NCBI RefSeq assembly: GCF_044003965.1
Contig: NZ_JBAWKC010000001.1
Span: 186,001-250,000, forward strand
Length of the DNA: 64,000 nt
Reading direction: 5' to 3'
From: Yeosuana aquiaggeris
GTDB lineage: Bacteria > Bacteroidota > Bacteroidia > Flavobacteriales > Flavobacteriaceae
Shown: one piece after another, positions 48,215 to 55,552 of the stretch
Position numbering within the stretch: position 1 is the stretch's first letter
Layout of the letters: each line of letters begins with the position of its first letter
The notes under the pieces: model-generated
The model's input: the letters and a program-made list of their open reading frames with translations, nothing else
Told to the model about the DNA's origin: nothing
Database searches by the model: none
Made by a program: the position numbers and the translations under genes

Positions 48215-48463
48215 TAATATATTAAATATTTAATTAGTTATTAAACTTGTATAAGGTCGTTTTGGTAGGTTAATTACTATATGTCATTTCAATCTCTACC
48301 AAACACAAAAATACTCGTCTTTTCAAAATTATTTGACTATAGTTTTACTAATTTAAAATAGAATTAGACTGTTTATGAGAATATTTTAAATGGCATAAAC
48401 CTTAGGTTAAATGTCTTAATAACATGCAATTAAATTAAATTTATTATCGTAAATTTAATAGAC

Positions 48464-48493
48464 TTGTTAAAGTAACAAACCAATTTATGTTTT
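48464..48493 (+). promoter_or_regulatory. Promoter of the PQQ-like propeller gene
   Basis: TTG (48464-48466), a spacer of exactly 19 bp, and TATGTTTT (48486-48493) fit the Bacteroidota sigma consensus TTG-N19-TAnnTTTG with one mismatch. The predicted leader before the ATG at 48518 is about 20 bases. Confidence 0.65.
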
Positions 48494-48517
48494 AATCAAT
48501 TTATAAATAATTTTAAC

Positions 48518-50071
48518 ATGAAAACACAAATAATTATTAGTCTTATTGCTCTGATGAGTTTGGAACTTATAGGGCAATCGTCAGACATAAAAGTAATTCA
48601 AAACCAAAAGATTATTGGTCAAAATTTACTGACACAACAAGATATTTTGGCAAAGGAATACCAATTCCCTAACCATATCTATAAGCGTTATTTGGACTCG
48701 GCTACGGGTAATATAACTTTACAATTAAGAAAATTAAGCAAAAATGGAAAAGTATTATCTCTACAGGGTCAAATCATTGTTTTTAATTTGCGCTCATCTG
48801 GGATAAAATGGTCAAAAAAAATTGATTATTCCATCAATGATGTAAATCAAATAGGCAGTCTTATTAGGCTTTCCCGTAATAATAAAATTCAATATATAAA
48901 CAATGAAACTGGCATTGAGCTATGGAACGATAAAAATGATGTTTATTACATAAATGAAGAAAATAATATTGGTGTTCAATACATAAAAAACGAAAAAAAC
49001 AAAATACAAGGAGTCGACTTAAATAATGGAAATGTTTTATGGCAACGAGATTTAAGCAGAGAATATGGCTGGAATAAAATTATTAGAATGAACGATTCTA
49101 CCCTTTTGATTGCTGCAGCAGGATTGCATTCACTTAATATTAAAAATGGAATGGGTTGGGACTATAATACCGTTACCGGGAAAAAGGACTATACAGAAAC
49201 AATTGCTAAAAATGCAGCAGGAGTGGTCGTCGGATTTATGACAGGTGTTGTTGTTACCTCCTCAGGGCCTAATTTAGTGCGAGATGTCGCTTCTAACGTG
49301 CTACTTGATAGTAACTTTGTTTATTTTGCTTCAAAAGAAAAATTATCGAAAATAAATAAGAATAGCGGGGAAGTGAGTTGGACTTATCCATTGGATGAAA
49401 AGACGACCAGTAAGTCTTCCATTTTTTTAAAGGACGGTATGATCTATTTGGTAAACCGTGGATATGCCAATTTTGGTAACAAACAAATTAATTTCGGTGA
49501 TCCTTTTATTTTAGTTTTAAATACTGAAACAGGCAAAAAAGAATATTCAAAATCGATTGGTACCGATGATAATTTTATTATGGATTATAAAGTAATAGAA
49601 GATAATTTGTTTCTTGTATTAAAAGATAAAATCTTAAAGTTATCTCTGTCTAATATGAATGAATTTGAAGAAAAACCTATTGATCTAGCTGATTTAGGGG
49701 AATTGAATATTTTTGTTCGAAGTCGAATTATCTTTAAAAAAGAAGACTCCGTCTTATCGAATTTAGTGTTATCAGATACAACTAAACATTTCGTTCAAAC
49801 CACGAAAAGCATAATATTAGAATTAGACGACCAATTTAAAGTTGGGTATCATTATAATATAAGCGATCTATACTTTTATTATAATGATTTTAAAGATTAT
49901 AAACTCTATTCAAAAGGTTTCCGTGAAGAAACAATAATTTCTGATAAAGACAATCACATAATTGCTAGGATTAAAGTCCCTAATTACCTTTATATTTTTG
50001 AGGACAAATTATATTCAATAGATGGTGAAAGCTTGATTGAAATAGCTATAAATGACTTAGGTATTTTATAA
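48518..50071 (+). CDS. Secreted PQQ-like beta-propeller protein of unknown function
   Basis: A 517-residue protein with signal peptide MKTQIIISLIALMSLELIGQ. It contains repeated propeller blades of the PQQ/quinoprotein-like type, for example 'DLNNGNVLWQRDL', 'KINKNSGEVSWTYPL' and 'VLNTETGKKEYSKSI', each with a Gly-x-x-x-Trp or Tyr turn. A glycine-rich hydrophobic insert near 236-258 ('NAAGVVVGFMTGVVVTSSG') could be a membrane-active or buried segment. No heme site or dehydrogenase motif is present, so it is probably a binding or scaffold propeller and not an enzyme. It is a single gene with its own promoter. The function is unknown. Confidence 0.8.
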   Translation: MKTQIIISLIALMSLELIGQSSDIKVIQNQKIIGQNLLTQQDILAKEYQFPNHIYKRYLDSATGNITLQLRKLSKNGKVLSLQGQIIVFNLRSSGIKWSKKIDYSINDVNQIGSLIRLSRNNKIQYINNETGIELWNDKNDVYYINEENNIGVQYIKNEKNKIQGVDLNNGNVLWQRDLSREYGWNKIIRMNDSTLLIAAAGLHSLNIKNGMGWDYNTVTGKKDYTETIAKNAAGVVVGFMTGVVVTSSGPNLVRDVASNVLLDSNFVYFASKEKLSKINKNSGEVSWTYPLDEKTTSKSSIFLKDGMIYLVNRGYANFGNKQINFGDPFILVLNTETGKKEYSKSIGTDDNFIMDYKVIEDNLFLVLKDKILKLSLSNMNEFEEKPIDLADLGELNIFVRSRIIFKKEDSVLSNLVLSDTTKHFVQTTKSIILELDDQFKVGYHYNISDLYFYYNDFKDYKLYSKGFREETIISDKDNHIIARIKVPNYLYIFEDKLYSIDGESLIEIAINDLGIL

Positions 50072-50283
50072 GGACTTTAAAACGGGGTTATTTACGTTAC
50101 CCAAGCGATATCTCATAAAGAATCTGTCAAGATGAGTCTCAGTATTTGGTAATGCCAAAAAAGTGCTTTCAGAAATAAAATAATGAAATACAAACTTAAT
50201 AAGAACTTATCTATGGCATAACAGTTGACTCTAATGTCTTTAGTAATGTGTCATATTCCTATACTTAATCGAGTAAGTTTTCC

Positions 50284-50574
50284 CTAATCAAAATCAACAT
50301 GGTCTCTAATAGTTCCATCCTCTCGGTGGATGATTAAATTTGCTTTGTATTTTTTAGCCAACACCTTGGCTTTTTTAATAGCGGTACTTTGTTTTATATG
50401 TTTTGATGTAATCTGTTTATTACCTTCACGGCGTACCGCCCAACCATCCTCATAAGGGACCACATGTTGATTCCAGGTTCTAGGGCGTGAAGTACTGCGT
50501 GAACTTTTAAAAAAAGCTTCAAGTAACTCTATTAGAATACCTAACCAAGACTGTGAGTTGTTGCTTTTTGCCAT
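50284..50574 (-). CDS. DUF2188 domain protein
   Basis: A 96-residue protein. The C-terminal half 'WNQHVVPYEDGWAVRREGNK' to 'ANLIIHREDGTIRDHVDFD' is a DUF2188 domain, a short family with the V-P-x-x-x-G-W-x-V-x-x-E-G signature and the ending 'I..H..DG.I...'. The N-terminal 30 residues are an amphipathic/Ser-rich extension not typical of the domain. The function is unknown; other members are small stress-associated proteins. It is a single gene, and the 212-bp interval on its 3' side (50072-50283) shows nothing recognisable. Confidence 0.82.
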   Translation of the reverse strand: MAKSNNSQSWLGILIELLEAFFKSSRSTSRPRTWNQHVVPYEDGWAVRREGNKQITSKHIKQSTAIKKAKVLAKKYKANLIIHREDGTIRDHVDFD

Positions 50575-50787
50575 TTATTAATTCTTTTGAATCTCTAAAA
50601 TACTATTTTTCTTAATAATTGTTTAGCGACCTAACCTACTTCATCTAACTCAAATAACTTCCCTTAAAGTTCTCCATCTCCAAACTAACCCTTATTGAAC
50701 AACACTTGCACAACTAACTTGAGTAGACTGCATCACAGAACAACCTTAATTGTTTATATTTGATTTAAAATTAATTAAAATAAAATT

Positions 50788-50862
50788 ATGATTTTAGGAG
50801 TTTCAGAATATCTAAATGGTAAATTAGGGTGGAACACTTCTCATATCCGCATTGCTTTTTAA
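50788..50862 (+). other. Short open frame with a -7 box, doubtful remnant
   Basis: A 24-codon frame (MILGVSEYLNGKLGWNTSHI...) preceded by a perfect -7 element TATATTTG (50755-50762) but without a TTG at the right distance. It may be the truncated start of a lost gene or chance. The surrounding 50575-50903 interval otherwise holds only a TTTGTTGGCTACAGTTATTC stretch (50869-50890) that resembles the right ends of elements Y1 and Y2 and ends just before the stop of the next minus-strand gene. Confidence 0.25.
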
Positions 50863-50903
50863 CTCAGTTCTTTGTTGGCTACAGTTATTCTTTTTTTAAA
50901 CTT

Positions 50904-51128
50904 TTAAAAAGTCAAAATATTTCCCCATTTTAAAAGAAACATTATTAAAGTTGTAAAACCAATACTATATAATATTGCAGCTTGCCAATATGATAATCTC
51001 GTTGGCCAATGTTTCCACATTTTTATACCATATCCTTTTTTAGTATAACCACTAGTCAGCCTCCAAAAGAGAAAAATAAATATTAAGAAAATTAGTATTG
51101 CTGTTAATAATATCCATTTTTTTTCCAT
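50904..51128 (-). CDS. Small two-helix membrane protein, hypothetical
   Basis: A 74-residue protein: MEKKWILLTAILIFLIFIFLFW (helix 1), a basic loop 'SGYTKKGYGIKMWKHWPTR', then 'YWQAAILYSIGFTTLIMFLL' (helix 2) and a short tail. I do not recognise a family. The starting Met, basic loop (positive inside) and two clean helices support a real gene. It lies between a Y-like right end and the IS3-family element whose left end is 34 bp beyond its start, so its upstream control region was probably replaced by the insertion. Confidence 0.55.
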   Translation of the reverse strand: MEKKWILLTAILIFLIFIFLFWRLTSGYTKKGYGIKMWKHWPTRLSYWQAAILYSIGFTTLIMFLLKWGNILTF

Positions 51129-51194
51129 TTGATAAACTTTTTGTTTTGTTCTTAATATCTAGTCCTGAAATATGGCTACAGGTTAAAATTGATT

Positions 51195-52073
51195 TTACGC
51201 TGTTAATTTATATACCATATTCGGTGTTTTAAAATCTAAAGATAAATGTAATCTTATTTCATTGTATAAATTAACTGCATTTTTTGTGGCTCTTTTCGCG
51301 TGCTCCATGCTAGTAAAGGTTTGATCAAGATAAAATTCATCTTTAAGAATCCCGTTAACCCTTTCTGCTAGGGCATTTTCATATCAATGATTTTCTTCAG
51401 TCATACTGATTTCTACCTTATTTCTTTTCAGGATTTGTGTATATACATTGCTGCAATATTGAATACCTCTATCTGAATGGTGAATGAGTCCTTTTGTGTT
51501 TTTAGCTTGGTATAAAGCTTTTTTAAGTGCTCTCACACATCCGTTTAGTTCTAGACTATCACTAAGGTCATAACCCACAATCTTTCTAGAATACATGTCT
51601 GTAATGAGTGCTAGATAACAAAACCCTTTTACAGTTCTGATATAGGTAATATCAGAGACCCAAACCTGGTTAGGTCTAGTAACTTCAACATCTTTTATGA
51701 TATTGTTATACTTATAAAATCGATGGTATGAGTTCGTTGTTCTAGAACTATATTTCTTTCTAAGTGTTAGCATTTGATGTTTTCTAAGGACATTAAATAA
51801 AGTATCTCTACCAACTTTAAGGTTAGCTTTAATAAAGTCGTCATCTAGTGATTTTGTGAGTTTACGCACGCCTTCTCTAGGCAGGGACTTGCGTCTTTTC
51901 TTAACTATCTCAATAATATGTTGTTCTTGTTTTAACCGCTTATCGGCTCTATTTTTATACTTATAGAAAGCATTGCGTTTATGCCCAAAACAATTGGTTA
52001 TAGTAGTTAAAGAAGCAAATCCCTTAGCTTTTTCTTTGGCTTTTATTAAGGCTTTATACTTAGCTTTTTTTTT
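51195..52073 (-). pseudogene. IS3-family transposase orfB, interrupted by a nonsense codon
   Basis: The frame begins by -1 slippage at an A9 run (complement of 52065-52073) and reads KAKYKALIKAKEKAKGFA... onward without a separate start. The rve integrase core is visible with 'VWVSDITYI' (first Asp), 'LITDMYSRKIVGYD' and 'IHHSDRGIQYCS' (second Asp). At 51384-51386 a TGA follows 'SMTEENH', where relatives have an ordinary residue (probably Cys). The frame then continues with 'YENALAERVNGILKDEF' to a natural stop at 51195. The catalytic Glu is downstream of the nonsense codon, so a truncated product would be inactive. Confidence 0.85.
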
Positions 52074-52417
52074 AGTTCAGCAACAGATTTGTAGCCTAGA
52101 TCTTCAGCAGCTACTTCAAGATATGAATCTAATACCAAGGCATCTAAATCCTTTTTTAAGAGTAGCTTTTTAAGCTGTTCAATCTCTTTTTGAAGTTCTT
52201 TAATTCGAGTTATTTCGTCTTTTGTTTCCACTTTTACTCTGGTGTTCATTAGGTCTTTACGGTTATACTTTCTAATCCATTCATTAATGGTGGTAGGCGC
52301 AATACCATAGAGTTTACCTAGTTGATTTTTGTTTAGTTTTCCTGTTGTAATTTCTTCTAAAATTTTCAGTTTAAAAGGTTCTGAATACCGTCTGATTACT
52401 TTGTCATTTCTATACAT
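52046..52417 (-). CDS. IS3-family orfA (HTH transposase subunit)
   Basis: A 123-residue protein with a helix-turn-helix N-terminus: 'RRYSEPFKLKILEEITTGKL', 'LGKLYGIAPTTINEWIRKY'. A leucine-zipper-like coiled coil follows ('ELQKEIEQLKKLLLKKDLDALV') and it ends 'SVAELKKKLSIKP'. The A9 slippage run lies at the codons for the final Lys residues. It appears intact. It starts 15 bp inside the right terminal repeat. Confidence 0.9.
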   Translation of the reverse strand: MYRNDKVIRRYSEPFKLKILEEITTGKLNKNQLGKLYGIAPTTINEWIRKYNRKDLMNTRVKVETKDEITRIKELQKEIEQLKKLLLKKDLDALVLDSYLEVAAEDLGYKSVAELKKKLSIKP

Positions 52418-52445
52418 AATGTTTAAAATTATGTAGCCTTATTTC

Positions 52446-52610
52446 AGGACGGGTCAAATGAAGGCACAACGTTTATGTGCCTGGAAAGTTGCGTATAAAA
52501 ATGCAAGAACTTTCCCATTCATAAATATATTAAATTAGAAAAGATGGAACAAAGGAAAAGAACAAAACAAGCAATTTTTTTACACGGTGTTAGAGGTAGT
52601 TATTTTTGTT
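52446..52610. repeat. Palindromic intergenic element Y2 (attC-reminiscent)
   Basis: Left part AGGACGGGTCAAATGAAGGC then ACAACGTTTATGTGCC; right part TTTTTTTACACGGTGTTAGA. It shares order and ends with Y1. Internal hairpins are GGCACA...TGTGCC and GGAAAGTT...AACTTTCC. The right end GTTAGAG is one base from the integron core GTTRRRY. It lies on the 3' side of the TlpA-like gene. The 52611-52740 stretch between them is GC-richer and open on the plus strand, possibly a gene fragment. Confidence 0.55.
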
Positions 52611-52740
52611 AGTTCCTTATACTCACTTCCACCCCAACCAACGTCAAAGTGTAATTGATTCTATATCCGCGCAGGGGTATGTTTGGACCGACAGGCTTGA
52701 TGGTTCCACCAAGAATGTAAAAGCTGTCACCGCTGACGAT

Positions 52741-53520
52741 TTATTCAGCGATGAGCCTCTCTATTGCGGCTCGAATACGACCCATGTCACTCACGCACAT
52801 TGTGTGCAGCTCTGAGCCGTTGTCTTCATGATATTCCATGCCGGGATGAATGAATTGTATTACCCCGGACCTATCTAAGATGAATGTCACCGATGTAGCT
52901 GGTCGCTTAGGGCCTGTTAACCACCAGTCCTTTAGTGTTTTATTGCGCCAATCCCAATCAATCGCAATAGGAAACTTAAAATCTCTGGCTTCCACCACAC
53001 GCTCCACACGCGGTATGTCCAATGAGTCATCTCTTCCGGCCTTAGGATGGAAAACCCCAATCATTTTAAGGCCTTTGTCTGTGTATTCCTCGTACAACTG
53101 GCGAAGTGCAGGGGTACTACTTGCACAGTAGGGACAGGTGTCGGTAAACCAACGAACCAGCACAACATGCCCTTTAAGATCTTCCAAAGTAAGCGGTATG
53201 GAATTGAGCCATCCGTCAAACTTGAATGGTGGTGCTTTAATACCAATGCGGTCATCACCCGCAGTGCGATCCATTACTGATAGGAACGCTAGACCCTTCG
53301 CGATCAAGGAATCCGCCTTAGCCTCAGGCATTCCATCCGCAATGTAAAGTTCGCGTTTGTGCTCCCAAGACATCACCGTTACATAGTTTTTAACGGAGTC
53401 TGCCATTAAGAGGCCCATCTTCTGCTTTTCATTTGTGGGAACTTGTGAGGTACACGGTAGCATAACTGCAAAGGCTGCTAAAGCCATAATTCCACGGAGT
53501 ATATTTTTTAGCTTTTTCAT
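52741..53520 (-). CDS. TlpA/redoxin-like thioredoxin-fold protein, GC-richer
   Basis: A 259-residue protein with an N-terminal signal (MKKLKNILRGIMALAAFAVMLPC; Cys23 preceded by Pro, a poor lipobox). The thioredoxin fold spans ~92-250: 'IGIKAPPFKFDGWLN', 'LKGHVVLVRWFTDTCPYCASS' with the active site Cys129-x-x-Cys132, and 'FILDRSGVIQFI'. The second active-site residue pattern CPYC resembles TlpA-type reductases and peroxiredoxin-like resolving proteins. GC content is visibly higher than in neighbours, suggesting acquisition. It stands alone between element Y2 and the Y3 core. It is probably a periplasmic disulfide reductase. Confidence 0.82.
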   Translation of the reverse strand: MKKLKNILRGIMALAAFAVMLPCTSQVPTNEKQKMGLLMADSVKNYVTVMSWEHKRELYIADGMPEAKADSLIAKGLAFLSVMDRTAGDDRIGIKAPPFKFDGWLNSIPLTLEDLKGHVVLVRWFTDTCPYCASSTPALRQLYEEYTDKGLKMIGVFHPKAGRDDSLDIPRVERVVEARDFKFPIAIDWDWRNKTLKDWWLTGPKRPATSVTFILDRSGVIQFIHPGMEYHEDNGSELHTMCVSDMGRIRAAIERLIAE

Positions 53521-53574
53521 AGTGTTTTCTTTTGGAAAATGTTAGTTATTTATTCAATGTTTATCATTAATTAA

Positions 53575-53664
53575 CTCTAACGTTTTTGTGTATGGGGCGT
53601 TGCCGACCAAAGGAAGGTTATGACCTATACATCTTGTTAACCTATCGTTTATTATTTCTTACCC
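53575..53664. repeat. Y-type element remnant Y3
   Basis: CTCTAACGTTTTTGTGTATGG (53575-53595) aligns with the left cores of Y1 (CACAACGTGTTTGTGTAAGG) and Y2 (CACAACGTTTATGTGCCTGG). A right-end-like CTTGTTAACCTATCG lies near 53634-53648, just before the stop of the DUF885 gene. The middle is shorter than in Y1/Y2. This is the weakest of the three. Confidence 0.4.
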
Positions 53665-53668
53665 TTTT

Positions 53669-55345
53669 TTAATTATTAATGATTTTCAAATGATTATTTG
53701 AGCCAGTTATTTGCCAATTAACCAATGAAATAGGGATATTCCCGATTCCATTTAGGGTGTCAAAAAAGTCTTTTAAAACAAATGACTTGCCCTGTAATTC
53801 TTGTAATCTGGCATAATCAGCCAATGTATTTTCCAGTAAATATTTACCCGTGATATAACTCGTTCCATATCCTGGTTGACGTAAATACAAATGCTGCTCA
53901 AAAACGAGTAGCTCTTTCTCGGTTTTCATCCAACCACGAGGTGTGTATTCGCTGTGAATAGCACCAGCTTCTTCCATGGTCATCTCATTAGCATGCGCGT
54001 ATAACGACCCTAAACCTCTTGCTGCACGCTGAGCAATCATTATATAAACAATCTCTTTGGTTCTTGGGCTATCATCGTACAAACCCGCTTGCATAAACAT
54101 TTCTTCAACAGCTGTTGCTGTCCCTTCATTTCTTGAATCGAAAATGTTATATAATAATGGGCCTTTTCTTATTTCACTCTTATGTGGCTCATTATCCATA
54201 CGCGCTAATTCAAACCAATGGTAAAAGTGGGAATATAAAGGCCTAGGGTCGTAATGCTCACCTATAGTGAAAAAATTTCTTTCCTCTTTGGGAATAAATT
54301 CACCTAAATGCTCACGTAATGCAGGATCGAAATAGGGTTTTACAGTAACGATTTCTTCCTGATCTAAAAAGGTAATCAAGCTTTTAGCTGCCTCATCTGC
54401 CATTTTACTATAGGCCTCAAGTGAGCCTGCATCAACCAACTCTGGTAGATTTCTGTTTCTGTGTTCTTCTAATTTTAAAGAAGTCCAAGCACGTGCGAGC
54501 TCGCGTTTTAGAATCATCACTTCATCATCCCATGATAATGGAACTAGATGTACATTTTGTAAATACCAATTATAATTGTCTTTGCCGATTCCTGATGAAC
54601 CCGTTTTTGATTTGGATTGAGCCTGCAACCAAGAAACAAGATCATTTGTTGAGGCTATGGCTTCGTCAATTACTGAAACTAAAGCTACATCATCTTTTAT
54701 GCTAGCTTGTTTTTTTAGATCGTTAAGTTCCACACTTTGGTATTGAATATCTCTAATACCGGTAATCCATAAATCCCTTGCATTTCCTGTTAAATTTTTC
54801 TTTGCTTGGTTATTGAGTGGTACGATTACTTTTAAGTCAGTTAAAAATCTAGTTCTTTCTTCTGTTGATAAAGGAAACGTATAAGTCCATAGTTCTGTTG
54901 TACCATGATGGGTTGGACCTTCATGGGCGGGCACATCGCTTCTATAGGCCCAAACCGATTTATAAAAAGCAGGATCTCGCGCCCAAGGTTTTAAAATACG
55001 ATGGTTAAAATCATACCCATTCATTTCAGCCCAAACAATCATCCAATCCACTTGGTTTTCTACAGGCCAATTTGTGGTGTCAATGGATTGTAATCCTAAC
55101 TGTAATTCTTTAAATTTTGACCAACGCTTTTCAAAGGTTTCATTTGTATAATCAGGGGCTCCGTCGAGGAGTGGTGGTTTTTCAAATGTTCTCCATTCTT
55201 TAAATAAGGCAACCAAGGCTGGATACTCCTTAGATGTGAAATTTTCTGTTTTATTGTGGGTCGCTGTGGTTTTTTCTTTATTGTCAGTTTGACAGCTCAT
55301 AAAGAGCGTTAAAAAAAGAGGAAGAATGACGGTGGTTATTTTCAT
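53669..55345 (-). CDS. DUF885 family lipoprotein
   Basis: A 558-residue lipoprotein (signal 'LFLTLFMSC', Cys18) of the DUF885 family, helical proteins thought to be peptidase-like. Family stretches are 'FEKRWSKFKELQLGLQSID', 'YNWYLQNVHLVPLSWDDEVM', 'REHLGEFIPKEERNFF' and 'SRNEGTATAVEEMFMQAG'. In many relatives a His-Glu-Gly motif occupies the last site; here it reads Asn-Glu-Gly, so metal binding may differ. The end region 'LRQPGYGTSYITGKYLLENTLADY' is typical. It is a single gene with repeat X2 62 bp upstream. The function is unproven. Confidence 0.82.
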   Translation of the reverse strand: MKITTVILPLFLTLFMSCQTDNKEKTTATHNKTENFTSKEYPALVALFKEWRTFEKPPLLDGAPDYTNETFEKRWSKFKELQLGLQSIDTTNWPVENQVDWMIVWAEMNGYDFNHRILKPWARDPAFYKSVWAYRSDVPAHEGPTHHGTTELWTYTFPLSTEERTRFLTDLKVIVPLNNQAKKNLTGNARDLWITGIRDIQYQSVELNDLKKQASIKDDVALVSVIDEAIASTNDLVSWLQAQSKSKTGSSGIGKDNYNWYLQNVHLVPLSWDDEVMILKRELARAWTSLKLEEHRNRNLPELVDAGSLEAYSKMADEAAKSLITFLDQEEIVTVKPYFDPALREHLGEFIPKEERNFFTIGEHYDPRPLYSHFYHWFELARMDNEPHKSEIRKGPLLYNIFDSRNEGTATAVEEMFMQAGLYDDSPRTKEIVYIMIAQRAARGLGSLYAHANEMTMEEAGAIHSEYTPRGWMKTEKELLVFEQHLYLRQPGYGTSYITGKYLLENTLADYARLQELQGKSFVLKDFFDTLNGIGNIPISLVNWQITGSNNHLKIINN

Positions 55346-55402
55346 TTGACTTTAGTGTTTTTTTATAAATAATTTTAATTCTGGCTACAATGAAGGTTAA
55401 CA

Positions 55403-55440
55403 GTTGGATATAGTTATTAACTATATCTGCATTATATATA
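55403..55440. repeat. Dispersed repeat X2
   Basis: GTTGGATATAGTTATTAACT followed by ATATCTGCATTATA matches X1 (48175-48214) over about 38 bases. The inverted arms GATATAG/CTATATC are conserved, while the spacer differs. The position relative to the downstream gene start is similar in both copies. Confidence 0.55.
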
Positions 55441-55494
55441 CTCAAATATAGCATTCTGCTTTTGAAATACAATTATTTAAAAACGTATAAAAGC

Positions 55495-55530
55495 AACAAA
55501 GCCTTTTAGTAAATTCTAAAAGGCTTTGTT
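55495..55530 (-). terminator. Terminator of the M1 peptidase gene
   Basis: A perfect 15-bp stem AACAAAGCCTTTTAG / CTAAAAGGCTTTGTT with a 6-base loop, 23 bp past the stop codon at 55553. The T-tract beyond is short and interrupted. Confidence 0.8.
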
Positions 55531-55552
55531 ATGCAATATATAAGTTACTGAA

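Larger units (their letters stand above)
51162..52450 (-). mobile_element. IS3-family insertion sequence, decayed
   Basis: A 1289-bp element with 19-bp terminal inverted repeats, GTCCTGAAATATGGCTACA at 51162-51180 and its complement (18 of 19 matching) at 52432-52450. It carries orfA and a -1 frameshifted orfB, as usual for IS3. The flanking bases show no direct target duplication, so one side may have been rearranged after insertion. The right end overlaps the GGAC of repeat Y2, so the exact boundary on that side may shift by four bases. Confidence 0.85.

Noticed and set aside
52606..52815. 69-codon plus-strand frame overlapping the 3' end of the TlpA-like gene
   Set aside because: It has a TTG start, no signal and overlaps a solid gene; at most a degraded fragment, so it is mentioned as an observation and not as a gene.
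47041..53664. Calling the Y elements true integron attC sites
   Set aside because: The core sequences do not meet RYYYAAC/GTTRRRY, and no integron integrase or attI is visible in the window; they are reported as repeats only.
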